Shown here piece by piece: positions 43,705-55,082 of a stretch of 64,000 nt of DNA (within the stretch, counting starts at the first letter, position 1; each line of letters starts with the position of its first letter). Source of the stretch: Anaerococcus tetradius ATCC 35098 (lineage in GTDB: Bacteria; Bacillota; Clostridia; Tissierellales; Peptoniphilaceae); assembly GCF_000159095.1 (NCBI RefSeq), contig NZ_GG666296.1, positions 60,319-124,318 of the forward strand, given 5' to 3'. The translations under genes and the position numbers were made by a program. A model generated the notes under the pieces. That model did no database searches. It was given only the letters and a program-made list of their open reading frames with translations, and had not been told where the DNA came from.

Positions 43705-45079
43705 ATTTTAAGCAAGCCTCATATTCTTTGCTGGACTTTCTTATCCTTTCTGGATCTTGAAAGAAGTCCTTTATAAGCTTAACAAGTATAGGGCTTAGGC
43801 CTATAAGAGCTATCAGGTTTGGTAGGGCCATTAGACCATTTAAGATATTCGCTATAGTCCAAACAAGACCTAGGTCTATGTTTGCACCCAAGAATACAAA
43901 AATAACATAAACTATCCTATAAGGGATAATTATTTTTCTGCCAAAGATAAAATCAAGGCTGACTTCTCCATAATAAGCCCAACCGAGTATGGTTGATAAG
44001 GCAAAGAGGCTAAGACCTATGGTTACTATAATAGGGCCAAAGCTTGAACCACTGGCGAAGGCTTCTGATACAAGAGTACTTGCATCGACATTAGTCTTTG
44101 TGTTAGCCCCTGTTGTAAGAATAACTAGGGCTGTCATTGAACAAATTATAATTGTATCGACAAAAACCTCTGCGATTCCCCAGATACCTTGGCGGATGGG
44201 GTGATCTGTTTTAGCCGAAGCGTGGGCTATAGGTGATGAGCCAAGGCCTGCCTCGTTGGTAAAGACTCCACGAGCAATTCCCGCACTTATTACTTGTCTT
44301 ATAGAAAGGCCCACCAGTCCACCACCAAGAGAGCTTGGTCTAAAGGCTCCAACAAAAATAGAAGAAATTGCTGGAAGGATATGAGTCCTATTAATAAAAA
44401 GAATACTCAAGCAACCAACTATGTAGAGGATGGACATAAAAGGGACTAACTTTTCTGTAACCTTGCTTATAGAATTTATGCCTCCTACAACTACTACAGC
44501 ACAGATTATGCTTAAAACAATACCAGTTATTAAGGGATTTATATTGAGGTTTTGCTTTAGGACTCCTGCTATGGCGTTGGATTGGGTAGAATTTCCTATA
44601 CCAAATACAGCAAGACCTGCAAAAATTGCGAAGGACTTGGCGAGCTTCTCATTTCCAAGACCATTTTTGATATAATACATAGGCCCACCCACAAAACGGT
44701 CTCCTTTTTTTTCTCTGAAGGCAACAGCAAGACTTACTTCAGCAAACTTAGTTGCCATACCGAAAATCGCAGCAAGCCACATCCAAAAAATTGCTCCAGG
44801 ACCTCCTATGAGGATTGCTAGAGAAACACCTACTATGTTTCCAGTTCCGACAGTACCAGCAAGGGCAGTCGCGAGAGCTTGGAAGGATGAAATATCACCT
44901 TTTTTGTGGAAAGGATCTTTCTCGAAAACTCTTCCTAGGGTATTTTTTAAGGAATAGGAGAGTTTTCTAAATTGTATAGCTCTGGTTTTTATAGTTATGT
45001 ACATACCACATCCCAAGATGCCTACTATCAGCGGTAGACCCCAGAGGAATGCTTCAAATGCCTTCAAATAATCTATCAT
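43703..45079 (-). CDS. Sodium:alanine symporter family protein (AgcS type)
   Basis: Sodium-coupled uptake of alanine or glycine. The 458-residue protein has about ten to eleven membrane helices and the family motifs FQALATALAGTVGTGNIVGVSLAI, GGPGAIFWMWLAAIFGMATKFAEV, GGPMYYI and GVFTNEAGLGSSPIAHASAKTDHPIRQG. The start is the ATG at 45079 behind GGAGGAAA; the frame's TTG at 45091 falls in that ribosome-binding region. Monocistronic. Confidence 0.93.
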   Translation of the reverse strand: MIDYLKAFEAFLWGLPLIVGILGCGMYITIKTRAIQFRKLSYSLKNTLGRVFEKDPFHKKGDISSFQALATALAGTVGTGNIVGVSLAILIGGPGAIFWMWLAAIFGMATKFAEVSLAVAFREKKGDRFVGGPMYYIKNGLGNEKLAKSFAIFAGLAVFGIGNSTQSNAIAGVLKQNLNINPLITGIVLSIICAVVVVGGINSISKVTEKLVPFMSILYIVGCLSILFINRTHILPAISSIFVGAFRPSSLGGGLVGLSIRQVISAGIARGVFTNEAGLGSSPIAHASAKTDHPIRQGIWGIAEVFVDTIIICSMTALVILTTGANTKTNVDASTLVSEAFASGSSFGPIIVTIGLSLFALSTILGWAYYGEVSLDFIFGRKIIIPYRIVYVIFVFLGANIDLGLVWTIANILNGLMALPNLIALIGLSPILVKLIKDFFQDPERIRKSSKEYEACLK

Positions 45080-45214
45080 AATTTCCTCCAAATATGTTTA
45101 TTTATTATTTTATTCCTATAATTATAAATTACAATGCGGAAATAAAGTTTTTTTATGATAAAGAAAAAGAGAATATATAAATTATTTCAAAATAATCCAT
45201 ATATTCTCAGTAAA

Positions 45215-46300
45215 CTACAGATGTAAATAAAAATTAGAAAGCCAATTTGCAGTTTCTTTTATATCAAAGCCTGCTTCTTTGATTTCTTTTCTGGTATCCT
45301 TTCTTTCATAAGCTCCAGTAGCTAGGATAGCTCTAAGCCATGGACCTGTCCCCTCATCAATTGGAATAAATTCAACAAGGTCGGTTATCTTTGAATTTTT
45401 ATCAATTGTATCAGCTAGAAGGCACTTAAGGCCTGCTGCCTGAGCTTCTATTGTTGATACTGCAAGACCTTCATAAAGAGAAGGGAGGATGAAGATATCT
45501 ATGGCCTGCAAGAGTTCGTTTACATAGCCAATAGAACCCAAAAATCTTACATTTTCCTCTATGCCCAAATCCTTTACCTTTTTTTCTATATCAGCCTTTA
45601 ACTCTCCAAGACCTGCCATTACTAGGAGGTAGGAATTATCTTCTTTAAGTAAGTCATTGAAAATATCTATGAGAAAGCTGTGGTTTTTCTGCTTATTAAA
45701 TCTAGCTATGTGGCCTAAGACTTTTTTATCCCCGAAATTTAGCTTTTTTCTTATTTTCTCTCTAACTTCTGGATTGAAAGCAAATTTTTCAAGCTCGATA
45801 CCATTGTTTAGGACTTTAAAATCAGAGCCTGGGCCAAACATCCACTCACCAGCATCCTTTGAGCAAGCAAATCTGTAGCTTGCCTTATTATCGACATTTT
45901 TGTTTAGCATATCCATAATTTTGCCCTTAAAACCTGGTATATTTTGTGTGTTGTGGCTGTGGGCAAGGCCAATACGCTTATTTTTCTTACAAGCATCCAT
46001 CACAAGGGCTACTATGGATTCCTTATGGCAGTGGACTATCCTATATTCGGGATGACTTTTAAGCAAATCGTCCCAAGCTTTCTTGTAAGCAAAGTGGTTT
46101 GTCCCCTTGTAGTTGGGAATCCTAAAAATTTTTCCGCCAAGCTTTCTTACTTCTTCTTCGTAGGCACCTTCCTCCTTGTGATGGACTACGAAGTCAAACT
46201 GGATTTTCTCTCTGTCTATATTTCTGTAAATGTTCATAACTAGAGTCTCAGCGCCTCCACGATTGAGAGTGCCAAAGACGTGCAAGATTCTAATGCTCAT
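45215..46300 (-). CDS. Glycosyltransferase, family 4 (GT-B fold)
   Basis: A 361-residue GT-B enzyme. The N-terminal domain has LHVFGTLNRGGAETLVMNIYR, found in capsule or surface-polysaccharide transferases. The C-terminal donor domain has LGHIARFNKQKNHSFLIDIF, VRFLGSIGYVNELLQAIDIFILPSLYEGLAVSTIEAQAAGLKCLLAD, with the EX7E-like element. Start at the ATG 46300 behind GGAGGT. No other polysaccharide gene is adjacent, so the acceptor is unknown. The sugar nucleotidyltransferase and galE lie more than 16 kb away. Confidence 0.88.
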   Translation of the reverse strand: MSIRILHVFGTLNRGGAETLVMNIYRNIDREKIQFDFVVHHKEEGAYEEEVRKLGGKIFRIPNYKGTNHFAYKKAWDDLLKSHPEYRIVHCHKESIVALVMDACKKNKRIGLAHSHNTQNIPGFKGKIMDMLNKNVDNKASYRFACSKDAGEWMFGPGSDFKVLNNGIELEKFAFNPEVREKIRKKLNFGDKKVLGHIARFNKQKNHSFLIDIFNDLLKEDNSYLLVMAGLGELKADIEKKVKDLGIEENVRFLGSIGYVNELLQAIDIFILPSLYEGLAVSTIEAQAAGLKCLLADTIDKNSKITDLVEFIPIDEGTGPWLRAILATGAYERKDTRKEIKEAGFDIKETANWLSNFYLHL

Positions 46301-46359
46301 TATTACCTCCATTTCTATTAATTATATCATAAAGAAGTTTCTTAGCTAGAGGCAATATA

Positions 46360-46373
46360 TTAGGTTAACCTAA
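46360..46373. promoter_or_regulatory. DtxR/TroR-type operator upstream of the Mn/Zn importer
   Basis: The perfect 14-bp palindrome TTAGGTTAACCTAA, built from half-sites typical of DtxR/IdeR/TroR operators. It lies about 10 bases before the -35 of the promoter at 46383-46410. A DtxR-family gene is the last in the same operon, so autoregulation is likely. Confidence 0.7.
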
Positions 46374-46382
46374 AAAAATAAT

Positions 46383-46410
46383 TTGACGAGCAAAATCGAT
46401 GTGATATAAT
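46383..46410 (+). promoter_or_regulatory. Promoter of the troABCD-R operon
   Basis: TTGACG (46383-46388) and TATAAT (46405-46410) with a 16-base spacer, about 30 bases before the first start codon. Confidence 0.8.
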
Positions 46411-46439
46411 AAACTTATAAAACTTTAGGAGGATAAGAA

Positions 46440-47414
46440 ATGAAAAAAATTTTCATGCTTCTTGCTCTATCACTAGCCCTCGTTTCTTGTAAGGGAGCTA
46501 GCAGTCCTGATACGAACAAAGAAGCTAATGATACAAAAAAAGAAGTTACACAAACAGCTAAGGATGATTCAAAAAAGACTGTTACAGTTACTACATCCTT
46601 CATAGCTGATATGGTTAATGAACTTGTTGGCGATAAGGTCAATGTAGAGATGATTATTCCAGCAGGAGAAGATCCACATCTTTATGTTGCAAAGCCAGAA
46701 GATTTGACCAAACTTAAAGAGGCCGACCTTGTTTTGTACCACGGACTTCATTTTGAAGGCAAGATGGTTGAAGCACTCGAGGCAGTAGGTTATCCAATCA
46801 CTCAAAATTTTGATGAATCAAAAATCGGCAAGATGGATGAGGGTGGTACAGAGGTTATCGACCCACACTTTTGGTTTGATATTTCCCTTTATAAGCAAGC
46901 TTTCTCAAATACATCAGCCAAGCTTCAAGAGCTTCTAAAGGATGATCCAGAAACTGTAGCTAAGATTAAGGAAAATGAGAAAGCCTACCTAGCTAAATTA
47001 GATGATCTTGATTCTTATATCAAAAAGAGAATTGCAGAAATTAATCCTGAATCAAGATACCTAATAACTCCTCATGATGCCTTTAATTATTTCTCAAGAG
47101 CTTATGGGATGCAAGTAATGGCTCCACAGGGAGTAAGTACCGATTCTGAAGTTTCTAATAAGGACCTTGAGGATACAGCTAAATTTATAGCTGAAAAGAA
47201 AATAAAGGCTATTTTTGCCGAGTCAACAACAAATCCAGAGAGAATGGAAAAGTTAAGAGAAGTTGTAAAGGCAAATGGTTTTGATGTAAAGGTTGTAAGT
47301 GGAGATGGTCAAGAACTATTTTCTGACTCCCTCGCTAAGAAGGGCGAGCTTTGCGATAATTACATTGATATGTATAAGCACAATGTTGATTTGATGGTAG
47401 AAAACCTAAAGTAG
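46440..47414 (+). CDS. troA: Metal ABC transporter substrate-binding lipoprotein (TroA/ZnuA family)
   Basis: Captures Mn2+ or Zn2+ outside the membrane. The 324-residue lipoprotein has a signal peptide with lipobox LVSC (Cys17). Ligand motifs occur in the TroA order: histidine in EDPHLY, histidine in DPHFWFD, histidine in TPHDAFNYFSRAYG, acidic residues in FAESTTNPERM and in SGDGQELFSD. There is no long His-rich loop, which leans toward manganese over zinc, but this is not decisive. First gene of a five-gene operon. Confidence 0.92.
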   Translation: MKKIFMLLALSLALVSCKGASSPDTNKEANDTKKEVTQTAKDDSKKTVTVTTSFIADMVNELVGDKVNVEMIIPAGEDPHLYVAKPEDLTKLKEADLVLYHGLHFEGKMVEALEAVGYPITQNFDESKIGKMDEGGTEVIDPHFWFDISLYKQAFSNTSAKLQELLKDDPETVAKIKENEKAYLAKLDDLDSYIKKRIAEINPESRYLITPHDAFNYFSRAYGMQVMAPQGVSTDSEVSNKDLEDTAKFIAEKKIKAIFAESTTNPERMEKLREVVKANGFDVKVVSGDGQELFSDSLAKKGELCDNYIDMYKHNVDLMVENLK

Positions 47415-47422
47415 GAGTAGAT

Positions 47423-48130
47423 ATGGCCTATGCAATTGATATAAAGAATCTTGACCTATCCTATGGAGAAAATAAGGTCTTGGAAGATATTAATTTACAA
47501 ATAAAAGCGAATACTAAGACAGCCATAGTTGGAGCCAATGGTGCAGGTAAATCTACCCTCATAAAGGCAGTAATAGGCTTTGCAAAAAAGGATAAGGGAG
47601 AGATTAAAGTTTTAGGAAAAGATATCGAACTAGCTAAGACTGATATTGCATATGTTCCACAAAAAGATTCAGTTAATTGGAATTTCCCAATAAGTGTTAT
47701 GGACGTGGTTTTAATGGGAAGGTACAAAAAGGGCAAGCTCTTTAAAAAATATAGCAATGAAGACAAAGAGCTTGCTATCAAAGCCCTTGAGCAAATCGGC
47801 ATGCTTGATTTCAAAGATAGGCAAATAGCTTATTTATCTGGAGGTCAAAAGCAGAGGGTCTTTCTTGCCAGAGCACTCGCTCAAGACGCTGAGCTTTATA
47901 TATTAGATGAGCCTCTTACAGGTGTCGATATCAAGACAGAAGATATAATCGCTAGTGAATTTGATAGATTGAAAGAAAATGGAAAGACTATCGTATGTGT
48001 TCACCACAATATTTATTCACTAACAAAATATTTTGACGATATAGTCGTTCTAAATAGAAATGTTAAGTTCCATGGTCCTATCCATACCGACAGCGTATGT
48101 AGATATATTGAACAAGGCTTTAGGGGATAG
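47423..48130 (+). CDS. troB: Metal ABC transporter ATP-binding protein (TroB family)
   Basis: A 235-residue ATPase with Walker A GANGAGKSTL, Q-loop YVPQKDSVNWNFP (the VNW..FP pattern is typical of Mn/Zn importers), signature LSGGQKQRVFLARAL, Walker B LYILDEPLTGVD and H-loop VHHNI. It starts 8 bases after the binding-protein gene and ends one base before the permease start. Confidence 0.95.
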   Translation: MAYAIDIKNLDLSYGENKVLEDINLQIKANTKTAIVGANGAGKSTLIKAVIGFAKKDKGEIKVLGKDIELAKTDIAYVPQKDSVNWNFPISVMDVVLMGRYKKGKLFKKYSNEDKELAIKALEQIGMLDFKDRQIAYLSGGQKQRVFLARALAQDAELYILDEPLTGVDIKTEDIIASEFDRLKENGKTIVCVHHNIYSLTKYFDDIVVLNRNVKFHGPIHTDSVCRYIEQGFRG

Positions 48131-48131
48131 T

Positions 48132-48974
48132 ATGGATGTTTTGATGTCTTATTCTTTCAGAGTTGTACTGATGGGAACGAGCCTGCTCGCCATCGTTGCA
48201 GCCCTTGTTGGAAGCATAAATGTTTATAAAAATCAATCCCTCATAGGCGATGCTATGGGCCATTCTAGTTTTTTTGGAATAGTCCTAGCCTTCATTTTAA
48301 TAAAAGAGAGGAATCCACTCTTTCTCTTGTTTGGAGCTATGTTTGCGGCAGGAATTTGCTTTTATTTGGTGAATTTCGCCAACAAAAATTCAAAAATTGG
48401 TGCAGATGCTAATATGGCAATAAGCCTTTCAGGTTTGTTCGGTCTTGGTCTTGTCTTGAAATCATACATTCAAGCTAACCCTTCTTATCAAAAGACTAGC
48501 CAAGCCGGTCTAAACAATTATATTTTTGGGCAAGCTGCCTATCTGATGGAAGCTGATGTGAAAGTCATCTTTATAGCCTTGTTGATTTGCCTTTGTATAT
48601 TTCTTCTTTTCTTTGAAGATTTTAAGGCTTATATCTTTGATAAGAACTTCTCTATGATGATTGGAGTAAATACCAAGCTTCTAGATTATTTGATACTCTT
48701 TATGACAATTCTAGTAATTGGTGTGGGTATTAAGGCTGTTGGAGTAATACTTATTTCATCATTTTTGATAATACCAACTGTAAGTGCAAGCAAGTTTGCT
48801 AGAAGCTATGAAGGACTCTTAGCTATCTCTTCTATATTTGCCTTGCTTGCTGCCTTCGTTGGAACCTTTATATCGACAGCTTACAAGGGATTCTCTACAG
48901 GGCCATCAATAATAATTGCTGCAAGTCTTATAGGCTTTGTATCATTCGTATATGCTATTAGGAAAGGAAAATAA
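48132..48974 (+). CDS. troC: Metal ABC transporter permease 1 (TroC family)
   Basis: An ABC-3 type permease with about eight to nine helices, family segments YKNQSLIGDAMGHSSFFGIVLAF and KAVGVILISSFLIIPTVSASKFA. I start it at the ATG 48132 (MDVLMSYSFRV, 280 residues), right after the ATPase stop. The frame is open upstream to 48060 inside troB, but that extension is not family-like. Together with the next permease it would form a heterodimeric channel. Confidence 0.92.
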   Translation: MDVLMSYSFRVVLMGTSLLAIVAALVGSINVYKNQSLIGDAMGHSSFFGIVLAFILIKERNPLFLLFGAMFAAGICFYLVNFANKNSKIGADANMAISLSGLFGLGLVLKSYIQANPSYQKTSQAGLNNYIFGQAAYLMEADVKVIFIALLICLCIFLLFFEDFKAYIFDKNFSMMIGVNTKLLDYLILFMTILVIGVGIKAVGVILISSFLIIPTVSASKFARSYEGLLAISSIFALLAAFVGTFISTAYKGFSTGPSIIIAASLIGFVSFVYAIRKGK

Positions 48975-48983
48975 GGAGGGCTA

Positions 48984-49853
48984 ATGTTTGAAACACTATT
49001 AATATTAATCACTACAGCTTTATCCTGTTCTCTCTTAGGGGTATTTCTAATTCTAAGGAAGCTTTCTATGCTTACTGATGCCATAAGCCATACTGTACTT
49101 TTGGGAATAGTTCTAGGATTTTTTATCACCCATGATTTAAGTTCTCCTTTTCTAATCATAGGTGCAAGCCTTATGGGGATATTTACTGTTTTTATGATTG
49201 AAACCATAGGCAAGAAAAAACTATCTAAATATGATGACGCCATAGGCATGGTTTTTCCCTTCCTATTCTCATTGGCAGTCATACTCATAAGTAGGTATTT
49301 TAGAAATGTTCACCTTGATACAGATGTAGTACTCTTAGGAGAACTCTTGTTTTCGTCAATAGTAAAGATAAATATACTTGGCTTTCCAATAGCTAAGAGC
49401 CTAGTTGAAGCTATATCCATCTTATTTTTGGTAATACTATTTATAGGTCTTTTCTATAAAGGCCTAAAAATATCGACCTTTGATCCGGATTTTGCCAAGC
49501 TAGTAGGCATACCTACTGGGCTAATATTTTATATGCTGATGGCCCTTACCTCCCTAACAGCGGTAATCTCCTTTAATAGTTTGGGGGCAATACTTGTTAT
49601 TTCTTGCTTCATAGGACCTGCAGCTTGCGCTTTGCTTTTAAGTGATTCTCTCCTTAAAGCTCTCTTCTTATCAGCGCTAATATCAATCATTAGTCCAAGC
49701 CTTGCCTTCTTTTTGGCTATGAGGCTTAATGTATCCATATCAGGAATGGTATCCTTCTTCAATCTCCTTTTATATTTTGTCCTTCTACTAATCAAGAAGT
49801 ATATTAATCTAAGCAAAGTAAAGAGGATGAATTATGGAAAAGCCACTAATTAA
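48984..49853 (+). CDS. troD: Metal ABC transporter permease 2 (TroD family)
   Basis: A 289-residue ABC-3 permease with about eight to nine helices. Segments FLILRKLSMLTDAISHTVLLGIVLGF and NSLGAILVISCFIGPAACALLLSD match the family. It is related to the preceding permease, the usual two-permease arrangement of TroCD/ZnuB-type importers. Its last 20 bases overlap the regulator gene. The ribosome-binding site is AAGGAGG. Confidence 0.93.
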   Translation: MFETLLILITTALSCSLLGVFLILRKLSMLTDAISHTVLLGIVLGFFITHDLSSPFLIIGASLMGIFTVFMIETIGKKKLSKYDDAIGMVFPFLFSLAVILISRYFRNVHLDTDVVLLGELLFSSIVKINILGFPIAKSLVEAISILFLVILFIGLFYKGLKISTFDPDFAKLVGIPTGLIFYMLMALTSLTAVISFNSLGAILVISCFIGPAACALLLSDSLLKALFLSALISIISPSLAFFLAMRLNVSISGMVSFFNLLLYFVLLLIKKYINLSKVKRMNYGKATN

Positions 49854-50493
49854 CCCCCAGAGGGAAGAATATCTAGTAACAATTTTCAAATTGATGCGAG
49901 ATAAGAAAAAAATAACAAACAAACAAATAAGCGAGAGCTTAAATCTATCGCCCCCTTCAGTAACAGAAATGCTAAAAAAACTCAAGGAGGATGGCTTAAT
50001 CGAAGATGGCAGAAGCAATGCTTTGACCGACCAAGGAATGAAGATTGCTAAACTCATAATCTCCAAGCATAGGCTTTGGGAGTATTTCCTCCAAGAAAAG
50101 CTAAAATACAATTGGACAGATATTCATGAAATAGCAAACAATCTTCAGTCAGTTACAACAGATGACCTCTTAAATAAGCTAAATGCATATTTGGGTTATC
50201 CTGATTGCTGTCCTCACGGCTCTAGCATATATATAAATAACGAAGAAAAAAACGAGATGCTAATAAAATTAAAGGATGCCACAGTCGGCGATAGCTATAT
50301 AATAAGAAGAATAGCCGACGATAGGAAACTTTTGAAATATTGTGAATCAATGGGCATAAATATTAGCAAAAAAATTCTAATAGAAGGCTTCGATGACTTT
50401 GACAACACAGTTCTTGTAAAAATCGAAGATAAAAATATAAGAATATCACCCCTAGCAAGCAGTGATATATTCCTCAAAAAATTAGATGATTAA
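49834..50493 (+). CDS. troR: DtxR-family metalloregulator (TroR/MntR type)
   Basis: A 219-residue metal-dependent repressor. It has an N-terminal winged helix (EEYLVTIFKLMRDKKKITNKQISESLNLSPPSVTEMLKKLKEDGLIE), a dimerisation and metal-binding domain (AKLIISKHRLWEYFLQE, YLGYPDCCPHGSSI) and a C-terminal FeoA/SH3-like domain (about residues 145-215), as in long DtxR proteins rather than short MntR. Last gene of the importer operon, overlapping the permease by 20 bases. The TTAGGTTAACCTAA palindrome upstream of troA is the obvious target. Confidence 0.92.
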   Translation: MEKPLINPQREEYLVTIFKLMRDKKKITNKQISESLNLSPPSVTEMLKKLKEDGLIEDGRSNALTDQGMKIAKLIISKHRLWEYFLQEKLKYNWTDIHEIANNLQSVTTDDLLNKLNAYLGYPDCCPHGSSIYINNEEKNEMLIKLKDATVGDSYIIRRIADDRKLLKYCESMGINISKKILIEGFDDFDNTVLVKIEDKNIRISPLASSDIFLKKLDD

Positions 50494-50497
50494 TAAA

Positions 50498-50540
50498 GGG
50501 AAAGCCTAGTGAAAACTTAATTCATTAGGCTTTTCCTTTT
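50498..50540. terminator. Bidirectional terminator after the importer operon
   Basis: GGGAAAGCCTAGTGAA pairs with TTCATTAGGCTTTTCC around a short loop, followed by TTTTATTTTTC. The opposite strand also offers a T-containing tail for the lipoprotein gene that ends at 50539. Confidence 0.85.
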
Positions 50541-51690
50541 ATTTTTCTATAGAATTGATAATAGATGTCGACATAATATTGGTTTGATTATTATCATTAA
50601 TAGGGCCTAGGACAAAAAGACTTAGATAGCCCTTATCTGTATCTATTACGATTTTATCGCCTTTTAGGCTATAAGAAGGCATATACAACCTTGCCTTGCC
50701 CTTCATAAAGGAAACCTTGTTAATCCTACCAAAACTTGCAAGGTCACTTGTTACGATGTTGGCTGGATAAATTATAGAACCTGAGTTAATATCATAGGCA
50801 TCTTCAAGTTTGATTTCATCCTTATTGTCATATTTCATGATAATCTCTGAAATTACATTTCCGTTTTTCTTGGAGATGAAGGCTTTGATTCCGTTTTTGT
50901 CTTGGCTTAGCTTAAAATCTTCAGGTATCCTTATTTTCAAATCATCCAAATCTATTTTCTTACTAGCAAAGACGTTGATATCTTTCGTATAGTCCGTAAA
51001 GTCTTTGCCGATTTCTAGGGGATCGTCCGCTTCTTTGTACATAGCGATTAGTAAATCGCTCATAATATCCTTGGACTTATCACTAAGCTTTTTGTTCTCG
51101 TTGATTGCAAAATGGATTATTCCATTTGGACTATCAACCAAAAGATGGGTAATCCTTCTATCTTTTTTATCAGTAACAAAGTAGGCAGAGTCTATATTAG
51201 TCATTTTATTTCTAATTGGCTTACAAAGTCTAGTTTCTTCATAGTTTATGGTTTTAGAAAAAATTTCGGCTGCCCTTAATATATCCTTGCTTTTTAAGAT
51301 TTCATCATTTTTTATTTTATCAAAACTTATAAAAATATTGTAAGATTCGCTATAAGGAAAATCTATGTAATATTTATTTCCGTCTGTAAAAATCTTTGAC
51401 CTTTTCGGTAATCTTATATAGATATTAGAAAATAAAATTTCCTTGTCATAGTCTAGATTAGCTAGTTCATCTTTAGAATAGGCCTTGTCTTGATCTGTTT
51501 TTATATCTGAAGGAAGGCTGAAGGAGTTCGATCTAGTATAAAGACTATCATCTTCTTTTACACCATCAATCTGACAGAAGGGATAATTTGTATTTGTTTT
51601 TTCTTCTTGGCTAGGAGAATTTTTTTGCTGATTCCCCTTACATCCTAACAAAAAAATAGCTAAAAAAAGTAGGCTAATTTTCTTAATCAT
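50539..51690 (-). CDS. Predicted lipoprotein of unknown function
   Basis: A 383-residue secreted protein. Starting from the ATG at 51690 (MIKKISLLFLAIFLLGCKGN) behind GAGGAAA, it has a signal peptide with lipobox LLGC (Cys17), then a polar linker. No domain that I recognise follows; it is rich in Asp, Lys, Ile and Ser. Repeated hydrophobic-aromatic segments (NKYYIDFPYSESYNIFISFD, KNGNVISEIIMKYD) suggest beta-rich globular domains. It lies alone between the metal importer and the V-ATPase operon. Confidence 0.75.
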   Translation of the reverse strand: MIKKISLLFLAIFLLGCKGNQQKNSPSQEEKTNTNYPFCQIDGVKEDDSLYTRSNSFSLPSDIKTDQDKAYSKDELANLDYDKEILFSNIYIRLPKRSKIFTDGNKYYIDFPYSESYNIFISFDKIKNDEILKSKDILRAAEIFSKTINYEETRLCKPIRNKMTNIDSAYFVTDKKDRRITHLLVDSPNGIIHFAINENKKLSDKSKDIMSDLLIAMYKEADDPLEIGKDFTDYTKDINVFASKKIDLDDLKIRIPEDFKLSQDKNGIKAFISKKNGNVISEIIMKYDNKDEIKLEDAYDINSGSIIYPANIVTSDLASFGRINKVSFMKGKARLYMPSYSLKGDKIVIDTDKGYLSLFVLGPINDNNQTNIMSTSIINSIEK

Positions 51691-51795
51691 AATTTTTTCC
51701 TCAAAATGTTGTTTAAAAATCATCTTTGTTGGTTAATTATATCATATATAGGTATTTTATGATATAATTTTAATAAGGCAAATAGGGGGTGAAAG

Positions 51796-52105
51796 ATGGC
51801 TGACGATATTTTATTGAAAGTTAAGGAAGCTGAAGATAAGGCAACCGAAACTGTCGATAATGCGAAAATTAAAGCTCGTGATATTATAGAGCAAGCTAAG
51901 GCTAAGGCCGAAGAAGAATACAAGGGTATTATTGCGAGTGCCAAAAGTAAAGCTAAGAAGATTCTTGAGGATGCAGAAGATACTGCAAAAAAAGAAAAAG
52001 AGCCTATTCTCAAAGAAGCAGAAGCTAAGAGGGAAGAAATCAAGAATCAAAACAGGGATACAATTGATAGTATCGTAGAAAGTTTGGGGGAAAGGATTAT
52101 AGAAA

Positions 52106-52119
<14 letters not shown>
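51796..52119 (+). CDS. ntpF: V-type ATPase peripheral-stalk subunit (G/H/NtpF-like)
   Basis: A 107-residue, almost entirely alpha-helical coiled coil rich in Ala, Lys and Glu (AKIKARDIIEQAKAKAEEEYKGIIASAKSKAKKILEDAE). It is the first gene of the V-ATPase operon and overlaps subunit I by 14 bases. By size, composition and position it is the partner of subunit E in the peripheral stalk. The ribosome-binding site is GGGGGTG; a TATAAT at 51763-51768 is a plausible -10. Confidence 0.85.
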
Positions 52120-54506
<2,387 letters not shown>

Positions 54507-54521
54507 TATTAGGATAAGATT

Positions 54522-55073
54522 ATGAATAATCTTGATTTAATATTACAAAGCATAAAAGATAAGGCTAACAAAGAAGAAAATCAAATATTAGAAGCTGCCA
54601 AAGCAGAAGCTAAGACAATCCTAGAAGATATGAACAAGAAGGCTAAAGCTGAAGCAGAAAAAATCACAGCTGATGCAAAAAAAGAGGCAGAACTAATTCT
54701 TTCCAATGAGAAAGTTTCAGCTAAAAGACAAGCAAGAGATATTATAATCTCTGGCAAAAATGAAGTTATAGACGATGTCATAAAAAGACTTGAATATCAT
54801 CTTAAAAAAATGGACGCAAACTCCTATAAGAAATATGTCCTAAACACAATCAAAAACTCACAAATCAAGAGGGGAGAAGTTCTTCTAGAAGAGAGCTTTA
54901 AGGATATCTTTACTTATAAGGAGATGGAAAACTTTACAATCATTGATGAAAGTGTTGACGAAGGCTTCATAGTTAGGGATGGCAAAGTCGAATATGATAA
55001 TAGATTTTCTTCCTTAATCAAATACAAAATCGACGATATTAAAAAGCAAATATCAGATTCTTTATTTAAGTGA
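54522..55073 (+). CDS. ntpE: V-type ATP synthase subunit E
   Basis: Peripheral-stalk subunit, 183 residues. The N-terminal half is a long charged helix (KDKANKEENQILEAAKAEAKTILEDMNKKAKAEAEKITADAKKEAE) and the C-terminal half a small globular domain ending DDIKKQISDSLFK. It pairs with the subunit encoded first in the operon. Position between K and C is the standard bacterial order. Confidence 0.92.
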   Translation: MNNLDLILQSIKDKANKEENQILEAAKAEAKTILEDMNKKAKAEAEKITADAKKEAELILSNEKVSAKRQARDIIISGKNEVIDDVIKRLEYHLKKMDANSYKKYVLNTIKNSQIKRGEVLLEESFKDIFTYKEMENFTIIDESVDEGFIVRDGKVEYDNRFSSLIKYKIDDIKKQISDSLFK

Positions 55074-55082
55074 GGTGATTAG

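Noticed and set aside
54514-54534. Another copy of the TATGAATAATC end motif (also near 29682 and 62460)
   Set aside because: Here it arises from an ATG AAT AAT start codon context or chance AT-rich sequence and no inverted partner is nearby. These chance matches also weaken the shared motif as evidence linking the two inverted-repeat elements.
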